Shown here: positions 44,966-56,758 of the stretch, one piece after another
How the letters are laid out: each line of letters begins with the position of its first letter
Numbering within the stretch: position 1 is the stretch's first letter
Source of the DNA: Oscarella lobularis
Taxonomy: Eukaryota > Porifera > Homoscleromorpha > Homosclerophorida > Oscarellidae
Direction: 5' to 3'
Length of the DNA stretch: 64,000 bases
Assembly: GCF_947507565.1 (NCBI RefSeq)
Contig: NC_089180.1
Span: 1,922,001 to 1,986,000, forward strand
The notes under the pieces: generated by a model
Databases searched by the model: none
What the model was told of the DNA's origin: nothing
Seen by the model: only the letters and a program-made list of their open reading frames with translations
Made by a program: the position numbers and the translations under genes

Positions 44966-45435
44966 GTATTTGAGGGGGACCTATGCATGTGTACGGGTCA
45001 TATTTCCTGTTACCCGTACACGCGTACATACCCACGCACTGTACGGCATGAGTGGATACTTTTGATTGTGACGTCAGAGCGTGACAATCAAAACTGTCGT
45101 TTCGGTTTCTCAGGGCATTTATAACACGGAAAATAGCACAGATCAATTGGAAATAAGGGTTTCTAAGCATTTTTTCCGTTTATGAAAGAAAAAACGCTTT
45201 ATTCGCGTCGTAAATCGCCTTTTTCGGGTCACCGTTTCGAGCCCTATGTCGCGCATGCGCTGTACGAAAAAACGGGTTTTATGTTACGTCACAATACCGA
45301 GCGTGACGAACAGACATACATACAGACAGACAGACAGACAGACAGACACTTCCGGCCCTAAGATCACGTTTGAGAGAGCCTCCCTCCGCCGTTATACGGG
45401 CTCCACCCGTACAACTCTGGTGGTCGGCTCCATTA
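44966..45435 (+). repeat. Repeat R1, right part
   Basis: Continues R1 after the transposon: GGGGGACCTATGCATGTGTA, the block shared with 4613-5008, a GACA microsatellite (about 45316-45346), and the end GTACAACTCTGGTGGTCGGC. Confidence 0.88.
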
Positions 45436-45535
45436 TCCAATTCACTCTGATCTAATAGTTCAATTGCACTGGGTGGGAAAACGTCCCGTAGCGTATATAT
45501 AGACACGTCGTCTCCGCTACGCGTAACTATCCATA

Positions 45536-45767
45536 CTAGAGAATGATGGCCCGGTGTTCACCGTGTTGCCATCATGCAGAGCCTCCCACCGCTTACCGTA
45601 CGCGAGTGCATAACATAGTGTGACGTCATAGTTTTTATGCTGTCACATATTCACGTTGTCATTACAGCCGTTAGCTACTACTAGTACAGCTCAGTCCTAC
45701 CTGCATACTGTAAATACAGTACTTGCATGATTGCTGTGTTTTCCTAATTAGGCGCTTTTCTGACGTA
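45536..45767 (+). repeat. Repeat R2, left part
   Basis: Second copy of R, starting about 100 bp after R1 ends and closely matching 40317-40550. It is interrupted at the TA at 45766 by a mariner-like MITE and resumes at 46475. Confidence 0.88.
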
Positions 45768-46474
45768 CAGTACAGTGCGTGCCAGCATAAATGGCCACAA
45801 AATGTGCGCTAAGATCACTGTAGATCACTCGCTGCAAGACATACAGTGTCACTGTGTGTCAACGAAAATCACTCTAATGCCTATTTTAAACAGGGATGTC
45901 AGTTTGATTTTTGTGGGACGTACACTCCCAAAGATTTAAATTTTTTGCAAGTTTAGCGCGCGCTAATAAAAAGTTTCTGAAATGGCAAATTTTGTAAAGG
46001 AAAGAACATTTTCAAATTCGCCGATAATAAATTTCTAAACAATGCACGTGAGAAGCCATTTATAGAGTGAGTTTCTTTCTAACTTGATCCCTAACGGAAA
46101 AAAATGCATTTCTATTTACGTCACGTGACATCCGTTTCTTTCCACCGAATTACTGTATTGAAAATCAAAGATAATGAAGTTTTAGAAAATGGTATAAAGT
46201 GACAGATAAGTTTATGAAAGCCGTCATATGTTGTTTGAAACTGGAAAAAAACGAACTTTTCTGTGTCTTAGCAAAACGTATAGAAACGTTGTCTGCGGTG
46301 AAATCAAAACCGTTTTCTTACAAAATAGACGTAAATAGAAATGCTAGACTTCATTGGAAATCCTTGATGTGACGATCAAACGTCAAAACTACGCCAAATG
46401 TAAACTACGCTCTGAATTCCTCGCGCGCTACTAAAAGTCCCGTTTGGCCATTTATGCTGGCACGCACTGCACTG
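45768..46474. mobile_element. 707-bp mariner-like MITE with TA TSD
   Basis: Ends CAGTACAGTGCGTGCCAGCA (left) and CAGTGCAGTGCGTGCC (right, inverted) agree over about 30 bp with one mismatch. TA flanks at 45766-45767 and 46475-46476. R1 at 40543-40552 gives the site without the element. Interior is AT-rich with no transposase frame. Confidence 0.88.
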
Positions 46475-46791
46475 TATTTGATAATGTGCTCTGTATTTGA
46501 GGAGGACCTATGCATGTGTACGGGAAGTGTACGGGTCATATTTCCTGTTACCCGTACACGCGTACATACCCACCCATATACTGTACATGTGACTGGATAC
46601 TTTTGATTGTGACGTCAGAGCGTGACAATAAAAACTGTTGTTTCGGTTTCTCAGCGCATTTATAACACGGAAAATAGCACAGATCAATTGGAAATAAGGG
46701 TTTCTAAGCATTTTTTTCGTTTCTGAAAGAAAAAACGCTTTATTCGCGCCGTAAATCGCCTTTTTCGGGTCACCGTTTTCGGCCCTATATA
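46475..46791 (+). repeat. Repeat R2, right part, cut by satellite array
   Basis: Resumes after the MITE, carries the empty site of the 4.4-kb transposon (46493-46510), and matches R1 until GGCCCTAT at about 46790. There the 45-bp satellite begins, so the last ~190 bp of R are missing. Confidence 0.85.
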
Positions 46792-48180
46792 TTCCGGCAA
46801 GTGGTGTACGTACTCCGCCGGAGGGCGATGTATATATTCCGGCAAGTGGTGTACGTACTCCGCCGGCAGGCGATGAATATAATCCGGCAAGCGGTGTACG
46901 TACTCCGCCGGCAGGCGATGTATATATTCCGGCAGGCGTTTACGTACTCCACCGGCAGGCGGTGTATATATTCCGGAAAGCGGTGTATATATTCCGGAAA
47001 GCAGCGTAGGTACTCCGCCGGAAGGCGGTGTATATATACCGGCAGGCGTGTAAGTACTCTGCCAGAGGGCGGTGTATATATTCCGGCAAGCGGTGTATAT
47101 ATTCCTGCAGGCGTGTACGTACTCCGCCGGCAGGCGGTGTATAGATACCGGCAGGCGTGTACGTACTCAGCCGGCACGGCTACAACGACTACAACGGCTA
47201 AAACGGTGTATATACTCCGGAAGGCAGTGTACGTACTCCGCCGGCTGGCGGTGTATACATTCCGGCAGGCGGTGCATATATTCCGGCAAGTGGTGTAAGT
47301 ACTCCGCCGGCAGGCGGTGTATATATTCCGGCAAGAGGTGTACGTACTCCGCCGGCAGGCGGTGTATATATTCCGGCAAGTGGTGTACGTACTCCGCCGG
47401 AGGGCGATGTATATTCCGGTAAGTGGTGTACGTATACTCCGCCGGCCGGCGACGTATATATTCCGGCAAGTGGTGTACGTACTCCGCCGGCAGGCGATGT
47501 ATATATTCCAGCAAGTCGTCTACGTATACTCCGCCGGCAGGCGGCGTAAATATTTCGGCAAGTTGTGTATGTATACTCAGCCGGCAGGCTATGTATATAT
47601 TCCGGTAAGTGGTGTACGTATACTCCGCCGGCCAACGACGTATATATTCCGACAAGTGGTGTACGTACTCCGCCGGCAGGCGGTGTATATATTCCGGAGA
47701 GTTGTGTACGTACTCCGCCGGCTGGCGGTGTATTAATTCCGGCAAGAGGTGTATATATTCCGGCAGGCGATCTATATATTCCGGCAAGTGATGTACGTAC
47801 TCCGCCGACATGCGATGTATATATTCCGGCAAGTGGAGTATGTACTCCGCCGGCACGCGATGTATATATTCCGGCAAGTGGTGTACGTACTCCGCCGGCA
47901 GGCGTTGTATATATTCCGGGAAGCGGTGTACGTATACTCAGCCGGCAGGCGATGTATATATTCCGGCAAGTGGTGCACGTATACTCCGCCGGCAGGCGGT
48001 AAATATATTCCGGCAAGTGATGTACGTACTCCGCCGGCATGCGATGTATATATTCCGGCAAGTGGAGTATGTACTCCGCCGGCACGCGATGTATATATTC
48101 CGGCAAGTGGTGTACGTACTCCGCTGGCAGGCGGTGTATACATTCCGGAAGGCGGTGCATATATTCCGGCAGGTGGTGTA
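46792..48180. repeat. 45-bp satellite array 1
   Basis: About 31 units of the type ATTCCGGCAAGTGGTGTACG, TACTCCGCCGGCAGGCGGTG, TATAT. Period mostly 45 bp with 30-bp and irregular units. A CCGCC-GGCA-GGCGG hairpin lies at the unit centre. Because 45 is a multiple of 3, long open frames occur on both strands; I do not treat them as genes. A short region at about 47175-47215 (CGACTACAACGGCTAAAACG) interrupts the array. Confidence 0.95.
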
Positions 48181-48554
48181 CGTCCTCTCAAGGAAGGAGA
48201 TGCCGTTTTCATCGTGGATCGCCAGGAACATGGCAGAGTTATCAAACGAGCACCCTTTCCCAGAAGTTACTACATAGCTACCTGGCACTATTCGTCGCAA
48301 TCGTGGAAAATTGGTTATCGCATCTGAGAGTCCGGAAGCAGATAGCGACGACGAAGATATCTCTGTAGGATTGCCGGATGAACCTGAGCTACCAGGTCAA
48401 GCTGTTCCTGAACCTGTGGCGGAGGCCGATGAGCCCGCACAGGCCGTTCAACCTGTTCCAGCTGCACAACCTGTTCCAGTTGCTCCGCAAGCTGCCTTGA
48501 CCACTAGAAGTGAAAGAGAAGTCCGTCCACATAATCGATATGGACAGAATTGAT
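48181..48554 (+). pseudogene. Ty3/gypsy polyprotein C-terminal tail
   Basis: LKEGDAVFIVDRQEHGRVIK, then APFPRSY (about 48187-48270), the integrase C-terminal region of Ty3/gypsy elements. After a frame change, an acidic Pro/Ala-rich tail ends TTRSEREVRPHNRYGQN at the stop 48552-48554. The tail is typical just before the 3-prime LTR. All other pol domains are absent, and the left boundary is the satellite array. Confidence 0.65.
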
Positions 48555-48559
48555 CGGGA

Positions 48560-48716
48560 TGTGATGGACTCTAAAATAGATGTCATTCCCGGACATGTTA
48601 TCCGGAAGTATATGTCTCACATGAGCATGTCTTGTAGTCACCTGTATATATATATTAATACAGTTCAGTTGAGCTAGAACCCACGACTACTGTACCCAGT
48701 CGTTCTCCTCACTGTC
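48560..48716 (+). repeat. Probable short 3-prime LTR
   Basis: Begins TGTGATGGACTC right after the gypsy polyprotein stop and a purine-rich GATCGGGA. It contains a TATA stretch (TGTATATATATATTAATACA, about 48640) and may end near CACTGTCA at 48716. The right border is uncertain and the 5-prime LTR is not seen. Confidence 0.45.
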
Positions 48717-48719
48717 AAG

Positions 48720-49335
48720 GTGAGCGCGGAACATGGCAATCCAATATTCTACAACGATCGAATTCTCGCAGAAGGAGACGCAAGAGAAATTGGCCAGGCT
48801 CTTGACGAATTTTTGCTCTCCTACTGTACAGCCTTCTAACGAGGCCATACGCGGATTGCATGCCTATAGCTAATGGGTCAAGTGCGGTAAGTCTTGCGTT
48901 TCTGGTTTGCAACTACGGTGCTCTTTCGCCATCCGAAACGCTTCGTCGAGTATCTCCTCGAGTGTCGAATCAAGAAGTGAGGAAGATAAGGTTTAGGGAG
49001 GATATCTTCTTGTCGCATCTTTGAGCTTTTTTAGGATTGTACAACTTTTAGTCGTCTTTCCGAAGAACACAGCAATTAACTTAAAATTTGCCATCTTGGT
49101 CAATACAGTGCACGTCGACTAAAGATCACATGCAAATTTATGTGAAACGCTTACGTCACAGTGAAAACCCTCAGTTCTTGTCTTTGGTGTAGTATCAATA
49201 CTTGCAGTCTGACTGAATGACACCGCTTGACGACTGTACTGACATTGAATGGAGGAGGTACAGTGTAGGCCAAGGCGGTTCTGAAATAGTCCTCGTGTTG
49301 CAATACGGTGCCATTGTGACGCAATAGTGTAGGAA
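48720..49335. other. Spacer, no supported gene
   Basis: No recognised domain. Presumably includes the promoter of the receptor gene starting at 49336. Confidence 0.35.
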
Positions 49336-51898
49336 ATGAAAGTGGTCATTGCGTTGGTTTTTCTTCTCCTGCACGAGTGCTGGTCAAAAGAGAAGTGGTC
49401 TTCGCGTAAATTTCCTTCTTTCATTCCTTTGGTTAATTAATAATGCTGTTTAGAGTGGCCCTACGAGTTGTCAAAAATGAAAGTTACTTTAGAAAAGTCC
49501 AAGTTTTCAATTCAAAATCGGTTTAAAAAAGTGGCGTGCTCTTTCTGGATTAAAATTATGACGCCACATATACGCAAAGAACTTTATCCAGAGCGATTCT
49601 TCTATCTTCATCCTAAAACCAGTATGGTGTATTACAGTTCCGGAGATGTTACGTTTTACAAAGAAAAAGGCTACCATGTCTCCGCAGTTTTTAAAATTGC
49701 CTACTTGCCACAGGATTTCAATCGCCAGTACAGATGCTTTCTTAAGGTTCGTTTGCCTTATAAAATAATCCGCCGACGCGTTTCACGAAAATACAGTGCA
49801 CGCCACCATAAATTTCCACTTAGCAACTAGCGCGCGTTTTTCGTCGCGAAATGAAGGTCTCGCCATCGGCGGCACTTTTCGCGCTACTATGAGTTTAGGA
49901 GATTGTTTCTCCTAACAGCGTTTGTTCTTTCGGGTCTACTGAAGCCGCAGGTTTAGAGAAAAAATTGCTTTCGCGATGCCACGCCCAAACCCGCGTTTTG
50001 CTGACTAATTGCGTGTCCGGTAAAAATCGCTTAAGACTGCGGATATACTGGAGAAAATTTCTAAACTTTTCATTGAATGAAATGTTTCGGAAATTTTCTG
50101 GTTTTCTCAAAAACGACCGTACCTACGCTCCTTTTCGTGCGTTTTTCTCGATAACGGCACTATAAATTTTTTATTTCAAAATTTTAGGAGGTAACTGAAA
50201 GGCAATTTTAAAATCTCATTGATAGACATTGACGAAGAAATGCTTTTTTGTGAAAATATTTCGTCTCGAATGATTAGAGCGATGCTACCCTAACGCGCGC
50301 ACGGCTAGCAACAAAGAAATATTTTCTTTTACCACGATAGTATGACTGTGACGTAACAATCACTTGACCCATTTTACCAAATTGCGCGAAGATCATGTGA
50401 ACGAACACTGATCCGTGATTGGCTAATAGCACAAATTCTTCTTTTTAGGCGAAAGAGTTTCACAATCACATTTATATTACCTCCTAAACAATTTAATGGC
50501 GCTTTGGTTACCTTAGCAGGGCTTTTTTGTAAAGGGGTAGGGGACTTTGAAAATTGGAAATTTATGGTGGCGTGCACTGTACTTCAAGCAAAGTGGTTCT
50601 TTTATGTTGCAATCCAAAGGTTTGGTGATATAGCGTTATAACGCGCACTTGGGGTTTATATGCTTTAGCAGACCTGGTACGGCGCAAAAGACTAGTGTCA
50701 CTTGTTGGACGGTGCGACCAGTAATTGGTTTTTGAATCTTTTAGCAAACGCAAGTTTTAGAAAGCAAAAAGTGTACCATGGCGTGGGATCCAAGGCTTCG
50801 GTTATACGCATTGGCTCCGACTTTCAACGCTTTAAGTTTTTTGCAAAGGCAGCTTTTTCCCGCTAATCTATCCAGTTTGGGAATTTTATAGAAATTTGCA
50901 AGGATTAAAAAACAAGAGACAAAGAGCAAACTTGCCCGATGACGTACATGTTGTCTCAACTCCTTCCGCGTCTAAACTTACTATTAAAAAATTGTCAACT
51001 ACTATTGCAGGATGGTATGGATGTGTATGGCACCGTGAGACGCAACCTATGTTTAGAGAGAAATTGAATGCTGAAGTGCAACTATTACCAGTCGGTTAGT
51101 ACAGAAAGAGAAATAGTTTACTCTTTATTAAATTTTCTGCGTACATCTGGATACTAAAAACTAACAAATTGTAGCTAAAGAAAAACGATGTCAAATTGAA
51201 GTCAACCTCTAATATTAAATGTACATTGTAAACGTTTGATACTTCTGATTTAGCTATAAATAGGTTAAATTTGCAGAAAGTGAATTTACTACTTGTACTA
51301 AAATGTGCGTCTATTTTAGACGATGACTCGTGCAGCGTTGCCTATCAAGTTTTGAAAAAGCGTCCATGTCATTCTGCAGCGTACTGTATTGATAAGGTGT
51401 TTAGCCACGAGTGTTATTGCCAAGAAGGATACACGGGTGACGGCTTAGATTACTGCGATGGTACGTAGTACAGCACCATGTATTTTTTATATGATTGTGC
51501 TAAAGATATTGACGAGTGCATTATGAGTTTGAACCGATGCGACTTACATGCAAGCTGTATAAACACGCAAGGCAGCTATAAATGCTCTTGTGATCATGGC
51601 TATCACGGAGACGGCTGGAAGTGCAGTCTTTCGGATTTTGATTACAACGTGAAGATCCCAATTCAAATCGAAAACACCAAAGTAATCAGCGGGCCTCCTA
51701 AACTCAGAGAACAAAAATATGACAAGAACCTAACAACTCGTGCAATAAAAGAAAAAACTGGTATTCTTAATTATTCTTTTTTATCTTTAATTAAAGTTAC
51801 TGCATTCATTAGAATTACCAAAAACGGCTTTAAAAGTATCATTAGCGTTTGGAACGTTAGGGACTCTTTTCCTAATTGGACTAGGGTTAGGAGCGTAA
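49336..51898 (+). CDS. Secreted/membrane protein with Ig-like and EGF domains
   Basis: Exon 1 (49336-49405) encodes a signal peptide MKVVIALVFLLLHECWS. Exon 2 (49454-49746) follows, with YPERFFYLHPKTSMVYYSSG. After a MITE-bearing intron, Ig-like exons read YHGVGSKASVIRIGSDFQRF (about 50775) and SKLTIKKLSTTIAGWYGCVW (about 50971-51030). Exon 51320-51460 is an EGF domain (CHSAAYCIDKVFSHECYCQE) and exon 51506 onward a calcium-binding EGF (DIDECIMSLNRCDLHASC). After a GT-AG intron (about 51761-51812), the last exon gives a hydrophobic C-terminus ALKVSLAFGTLGTLFLIGLG and stops at 51898, so the protein is membrane- or GPI-anchored. Family member not identified; exon joins between 49747 and 51120 are uncertain. 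Confidence 0.6.
49794..50579. mobile_element. 786-bp mariner-like MITE inside receptor gene intron
   Basis: Ends CAGTGCACGCCACCATAAAT are perfect inverted repeats (about 26 bp). TA duplications lie at 49792-49793 and 50580-50581. The tips resemble those of the 45768-46474 MITE. It lies between exon 2 and the Ig exons. No transposase frame. Confidence 0.88.
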
Positions 51899-52389
51899 AA
51901 TGCACTAAAAAGATCTGAGACAAAGAATTGGAAGCAATAAAACAGATTATGCGTGCGTTCTAAAAGAAAATACCTGACATCAAAGACGCTTCAAAATAAT
52001 AAAAATTGCATTATCTTCATATACCATGTAGTTCGTCCTACAGTAATTCTTTCTGCATGCTAGGTACAATTTGGTCCTTGCTTCTTTATTAATAATACGC
52101 TTTATGAATGCAAACTAAACTGCGTTTTCTGTGCAGCGTTCTGTTTTTAGCGACTTGCTGCACGTTTCTGAGTTTCAATTTTTTCACGTGCGGACGTTAA
52201 AAAACCGTCAAACCCTTCTGCATAGCTTGCTGATGGGTTGCCCAACTTATAACTGTTGAAAATATTTTTGGCGTAAAAAAATAAGATTTCATGATATTTA
52301 CACTCCAGTTTTGGCCGCAGCCCAGACTTTGATGCTTTCTTCTCCTAACTCGAAAAAAACAGTATGAACTCTTGGGACGGTAACGCTTA

Positions 52390-55300
52390 TTGTGTGGCCC
52401 TACGTAAACAATGATAATTGCATTTTGGAGAATTTTTTACCTTGCGGACAAGATTTCCATTAAGAGTTGGGCTTTTTTTAGAACACTCAAGCAATTTTTG
52501 GGACAACGCAAAGCCATCGAGATGAAAATAAGGGCCTTGCGGTGAATTGAAAAGATAGCTAGTAGTTTTGCGCCAAAGATTTTTAAGTCGCTCTTTATCT
52601 TTAAAAGACGAGTAATAGAGCAAATTAAGAAATTATTTAAGGCTGTACCCTTTGCAATTAGTTCAGTAGCTTTGAAAAGGTGTTCTAAAACCAAAAATAC
52701 TGTTACAAAATAAGTTTCTTTACTTTACAAACTTTTAATCTTTTGTGTGCTTCTGATTCTTTTCGTGATTTTGAAAAGAAGTACACTGCATGAAACTAGA
52801 ATGATAGCTCCCACTATGCCTACTCCTATAAGACTTTTCTCTCCAGATTTATTGCGCCATCTTCCGTAACCTATACAAAGTCAAACGTCTGGCTTAAAAT
52901 CACTTCTTTGAACTTAATAGCTACGCCAACTGTTACTTTTGTTTAGTAAGTTTACGTTGCCGCTTAGTTGCAGTTTTTCAGATAAAATTAGTTGCAGGTT
53001 ATTGCAAAGATAATGCGGTCGACGAGCCCAGACTTCAACGAAGCACTGTCTTTTTCCGTTCGTTGCTGCACTACAAAAAAAGACTTACTGCACTTAGAAT
53101 CTGCATCAATTGCATTACGTTGAAAAACAAGCCACGATTTCCGGGTGAACTTTCGGTTGGCTTAAATGCGGAAATAGTTCTAGCGTTCTATTTGGTTGAT
53201 CAAAGTTCTTGAGACTGACGCAAGAAATGTGATTGTTGCAAACTAATTGAATTTTGGCAATAGCTTGTAACTTCAAAGACCAAGAACAGTGTCTTATCAG
53301 CCTATTTATTACTTTCAACCAGTTTACCTGTCCACTATTAAGAGTAACCACGAACTGAAGAATTTCAATAAGATTTTTTTTGAAAGTTGTTTCGATTTTT
53401 TTTGTTAGGGAAGTTTTTGAAGAAGGCAAGACAACATTTTTTACAGCAATTTTTAGATCAGGTTCCTTGTCTTCTATACCAAACGCAGTTAGTTAGCTAA
53501 GGAAAGACAATTACGCATCTTACTCAGTTCGCACGGTGGCAGAAAACTTCCTGAATAAGAAGATATTTTTATTCTGCAAGTTCCCATGGTTTTGCCCGAC
53601 TTTGTAAACATGGGTTGAAGAGCTACTGACGCTCGAAAGCGGCAAATTTGTGTTACTTTTGAAAAGCTCTTTAGATGAATAGAATGCAATTGAAAGGAAA
53701 ATTTTTTGCTGCTTCCCTAAATTAAAATTAGATAAGCCGTATTAATTTAAATGTACTTTTAAAATAAGTAATAGACTTGCTAGAATAATGCTAAAATTTA
53801 AACAACAGGTTATTATTTTATAGATGCAGTAAAATGTAATTTTTACTGGAGGTAAAGACAGCTTGTAAGTCTTAACATGAGGTAAAAACGCTGGACAATT
53901 AGCTCTGGCAACGAAGATTCCTTCTCCCTAATCAGAAATATTTTTGGTAAATAATTTAGGACAATATAAAACACGCTTACTTCACCAGTATTTGCCAACT
54001 GCACTTTCACACTTGCTTGGCTTGGCGCGCGCTTTGATGAGTTAAACTGCCACACAAGGCATGGATCTGGTAGCTCTTTTTCGCCTTTTTTTAAAACGTT
54101 TTCTTCAACGCTTAGCCAATCGTCCAAATTGAAATATATATAAGGTTCCTATTTGGTATTAATTAATTATTTGCCTGCTGACTATTCTTAAGGTGATTGC
54201 TAAGGAAGTCATACAAGAAGCTTGATATCTTTTAGCCGAAAACCAACAAGTTGCGTGGGTTGCAGTTGTCTGAATCGTAGGTTCATCAATGCCATTCCCT
54301 TTCGTAGGATTCGTAGCCTGATTTGTGAACTTTCTTTAACACCGTTTCGCTTTGCATCACCTAAACAGAATAATAATGATATTAGAAAAAAAACGGTATG
54401 CAATTACTGCGCAGTCTTTCATCTTTATATGGAGGCTCATGTTTACTATAAGAGAATAGAAGAGTTTCTTTGACACAAGAACCTTAGACCAAGCAACAAA
54501 TCTGTTAAAGTTTTTCCTAAATTTTTTCATATTCAAGGTACCAATAATGTCAGAGCACGTAGTCCTTTGGCGAAAGACTTTGTTGCTAACGAAAAACCCA
54601 CCGCATTTATCTTTTAGGTAGTACTTGGTTTTCGGATAAGTAGCGTGCTTGTGTCTCACAAAAAACTTGAACCACCGCTTTTCTTTGAACGGTTTTGGAT
54701 GTGGAATAACCAAAATACGTGGAAAAATTATGGCTTTTGTTATGTATGTAGGATTACTAAAAAAGGATTTTGGAAAATGACAGAGAGAAGAATTGCATAC
54801 TTTCGGAAATTTTTGTCTCGCAACCGATGTGTAATATCGATTTTTTTTCCTAACAAAAATTAGGAACAGTAATTCATACTGCAATAGTTTTTTGCCTTTA
54901 ATAATTGCTGCAACGTATAGATTTCTTTTGATTTTGAAATGTCGTATCGGAAGGAAACCAATGTGCGCGTTTCTTTTACCGTGTTGAATGTAGTGGTAGA
55001 GCGGTCTTGTGCACTCTGGACAGAACAGCATTCTTGAAGTGCAGGGTTGGCACTTCAGGTCAGTAACATTTTCCACTTGCCATGCAGCGGAGACGTGTAC
55101 ATAGCCAAACTTTTTGCCTGATTTTTCGAGTAACTACAGAACATCTTGAGTAAAAGTAAATTTAAGGTAATTTTTCTTACAATTTGGGCAATTCCGCAAT
55201 AGTGCAATGGGTTTGTTTTTCCTAAGCGATGCTGTGAAAAGCAACGTTTTGTACATGCAAAACCTGTTTTCGTTTCTAACCATTATTGTTGTGTATAAAG

Positions 55301-56758
55301 TGGCACGGCCTATAATTCGATTTGTATGATTTTCAACAATAAAACCATCTAATGTTTTGTATTTTGCAGCTAAATGAAATGTAGAACTTTTCACTCTTCC
55401 GCGATAAGGTTTAACTAAACAACGCATATTCATTTAGGTCAAGGTGTTTTGCACTAGTACCTCGAAAATTATTTGGATTTGGAAGAAGTTTTACTTGTTG
55501 TTTTAAAGATTTTTTGATTTTGAAAGAGCTGGTCTTGCTGTTGTACGGAAGATAAATGCATCCAAATTTGTGGTCTTTGACGTTTACTGATTCCAAATTT
55601 AAGTTTTTAGTGAATTTCTTTCTTCTGGGTAGCCTGCTGTAAGTTTCCTTTTGATCTCGAATAAAGAAGTATTTTACTAGTGCAGTTACTATCATTTCTA
55701 AAAAAAACATGCTAATGTGCATTAAAAGTGTCTTAATTTACCATTGCTCTTTATTGCCAATGAAAATCTCATATTAGTAGTGTAGTTTTTTCCATTGATT
55801 GTAACTGTTTGCAAGTTGATGTCATAAAATGCTTTTCCTTTGCTACCAAAAATAAAAAGAGTTGCTTCAGCCTAAATAAAATAAATGCGTTAGTAAATCT
55901 TAGTCTGCTATTGCTTTCCTAACAATTAATTTTTTTGATAAGGCATCTTTCTGCCAAACAAACTTTGCTGTAACGCGAAGCTTTTGCTTGGTTAAATCTT
56001 TAGTTGAAATTGCTGTGTTTGCATTGGACGCACACTGAAAATAAAAGGGATGGTATTTTCTCAAGACTTTCATTTTTGAACGAAGACCACACAAGCCGAC
56101 TTGTCTGATACTTTTTCTCCTTTGGACATACCAGTAGCCAATAGTTTTCGCCATCATCGGAACTTTTGTGGAAATAGAATGAACAAAATTGTCAACCATG
56201 TCAATTGTTACCAGCCTTAGACGCACATAAATATAACTTTGTGCGCTTATGTTATTACGCTTACTCAATGTCTTTCATTTTTTTTCGTAGCCATCTGATT
56301 GTGCTTTGGTAGAACTCCCACACAAATATAAGTCTGCTGCCTCCTTCAGCAATAAGACGGAATTTGGAGAACTTTTCGTCGTTGTAAATTGTTAAAATTC
56401 TATAACGCCCAAGCTTATGAACATTCGATTTTCGGCGAAACACTAGCTGCAGCAGAACCGAAGAAGCTTTTTCTCCGTACATTTTCTTGCTCTTCAGCGT
56501 TCTCTCAGATATTTTCTTTTCAATGCTAACAGTCTTTCCAGCAGAATTTTGCAAATAAACGTCTTCAGAAAAGTTCATTGACACTGAAAAGCGCTTTTGA
56601 AAAGAAACAAAGCTGCCTGGCTTTGGAGAAACTCGCTGTGGGTAAGGAGGACAAAGGAGACTCCGGTTTAAATCAAATTTAGACAGTATCAGCGTAAAAC
56701 GTTTCATTTGTTGAGAAAGCCGCTTGTGACACATAAAGCTTTCCAGAGGCATGCGCAC
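52390..56758 (-). CDS. Type I membrane receptor-like gene, many exons
   Basis: A series of minus-strand open exons with Lys-rich composition: PGSFVSFQKRFSVSMNFSED (about 56610), QKLRVTAKFVWQKDALSKKL (about 55960), a piece AEATLFIFGSKGKAFYDINL (about 55860), FHLAAKYKTLDGFIVENH (about 55360), YVHVSAAWQVENVTDLKCQP (about 55080), DPCLVWQFNSSKRAPSQASV (about 54040), FVEVWARRPHYLCNN (about 53040). A clear transmembrane exon, GEKSLIGVGIVGAIILVSCS followed by VLLFKITKRIRS, lies at about 52845-52750. Exons further down (to 52390) would be cytoplasmic. No signal peptide was found; the 5-prime end nears satellite array 2. It converges on the 49336 gene. Domain family not recognised; Ig- or FN3-like folds are possible. 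Confidence 0.5.

Noticed and set aside
45055-45435. tRNA-derived SINE with pol III B box in repeat R (TTTCGAGCCC)
   Set aside because: Only a partial B-box match, it is not kept in the other copies, and no A box was seen.
46792-48180. Long open frames (up to 320 codons) in the satellite arrays as coiled or collagen-like proteins
   Set aside because: All frames on both strands stay open because the unit is 45 bp. There is no start context, splice context or domain.
48181-48327. Satellite-gypsy fusion protein, since the array frame runs into LKEGDAVFIVD
   Set aside because: The array is open in every frame, so an in-frame join is expected by chance one time in three.
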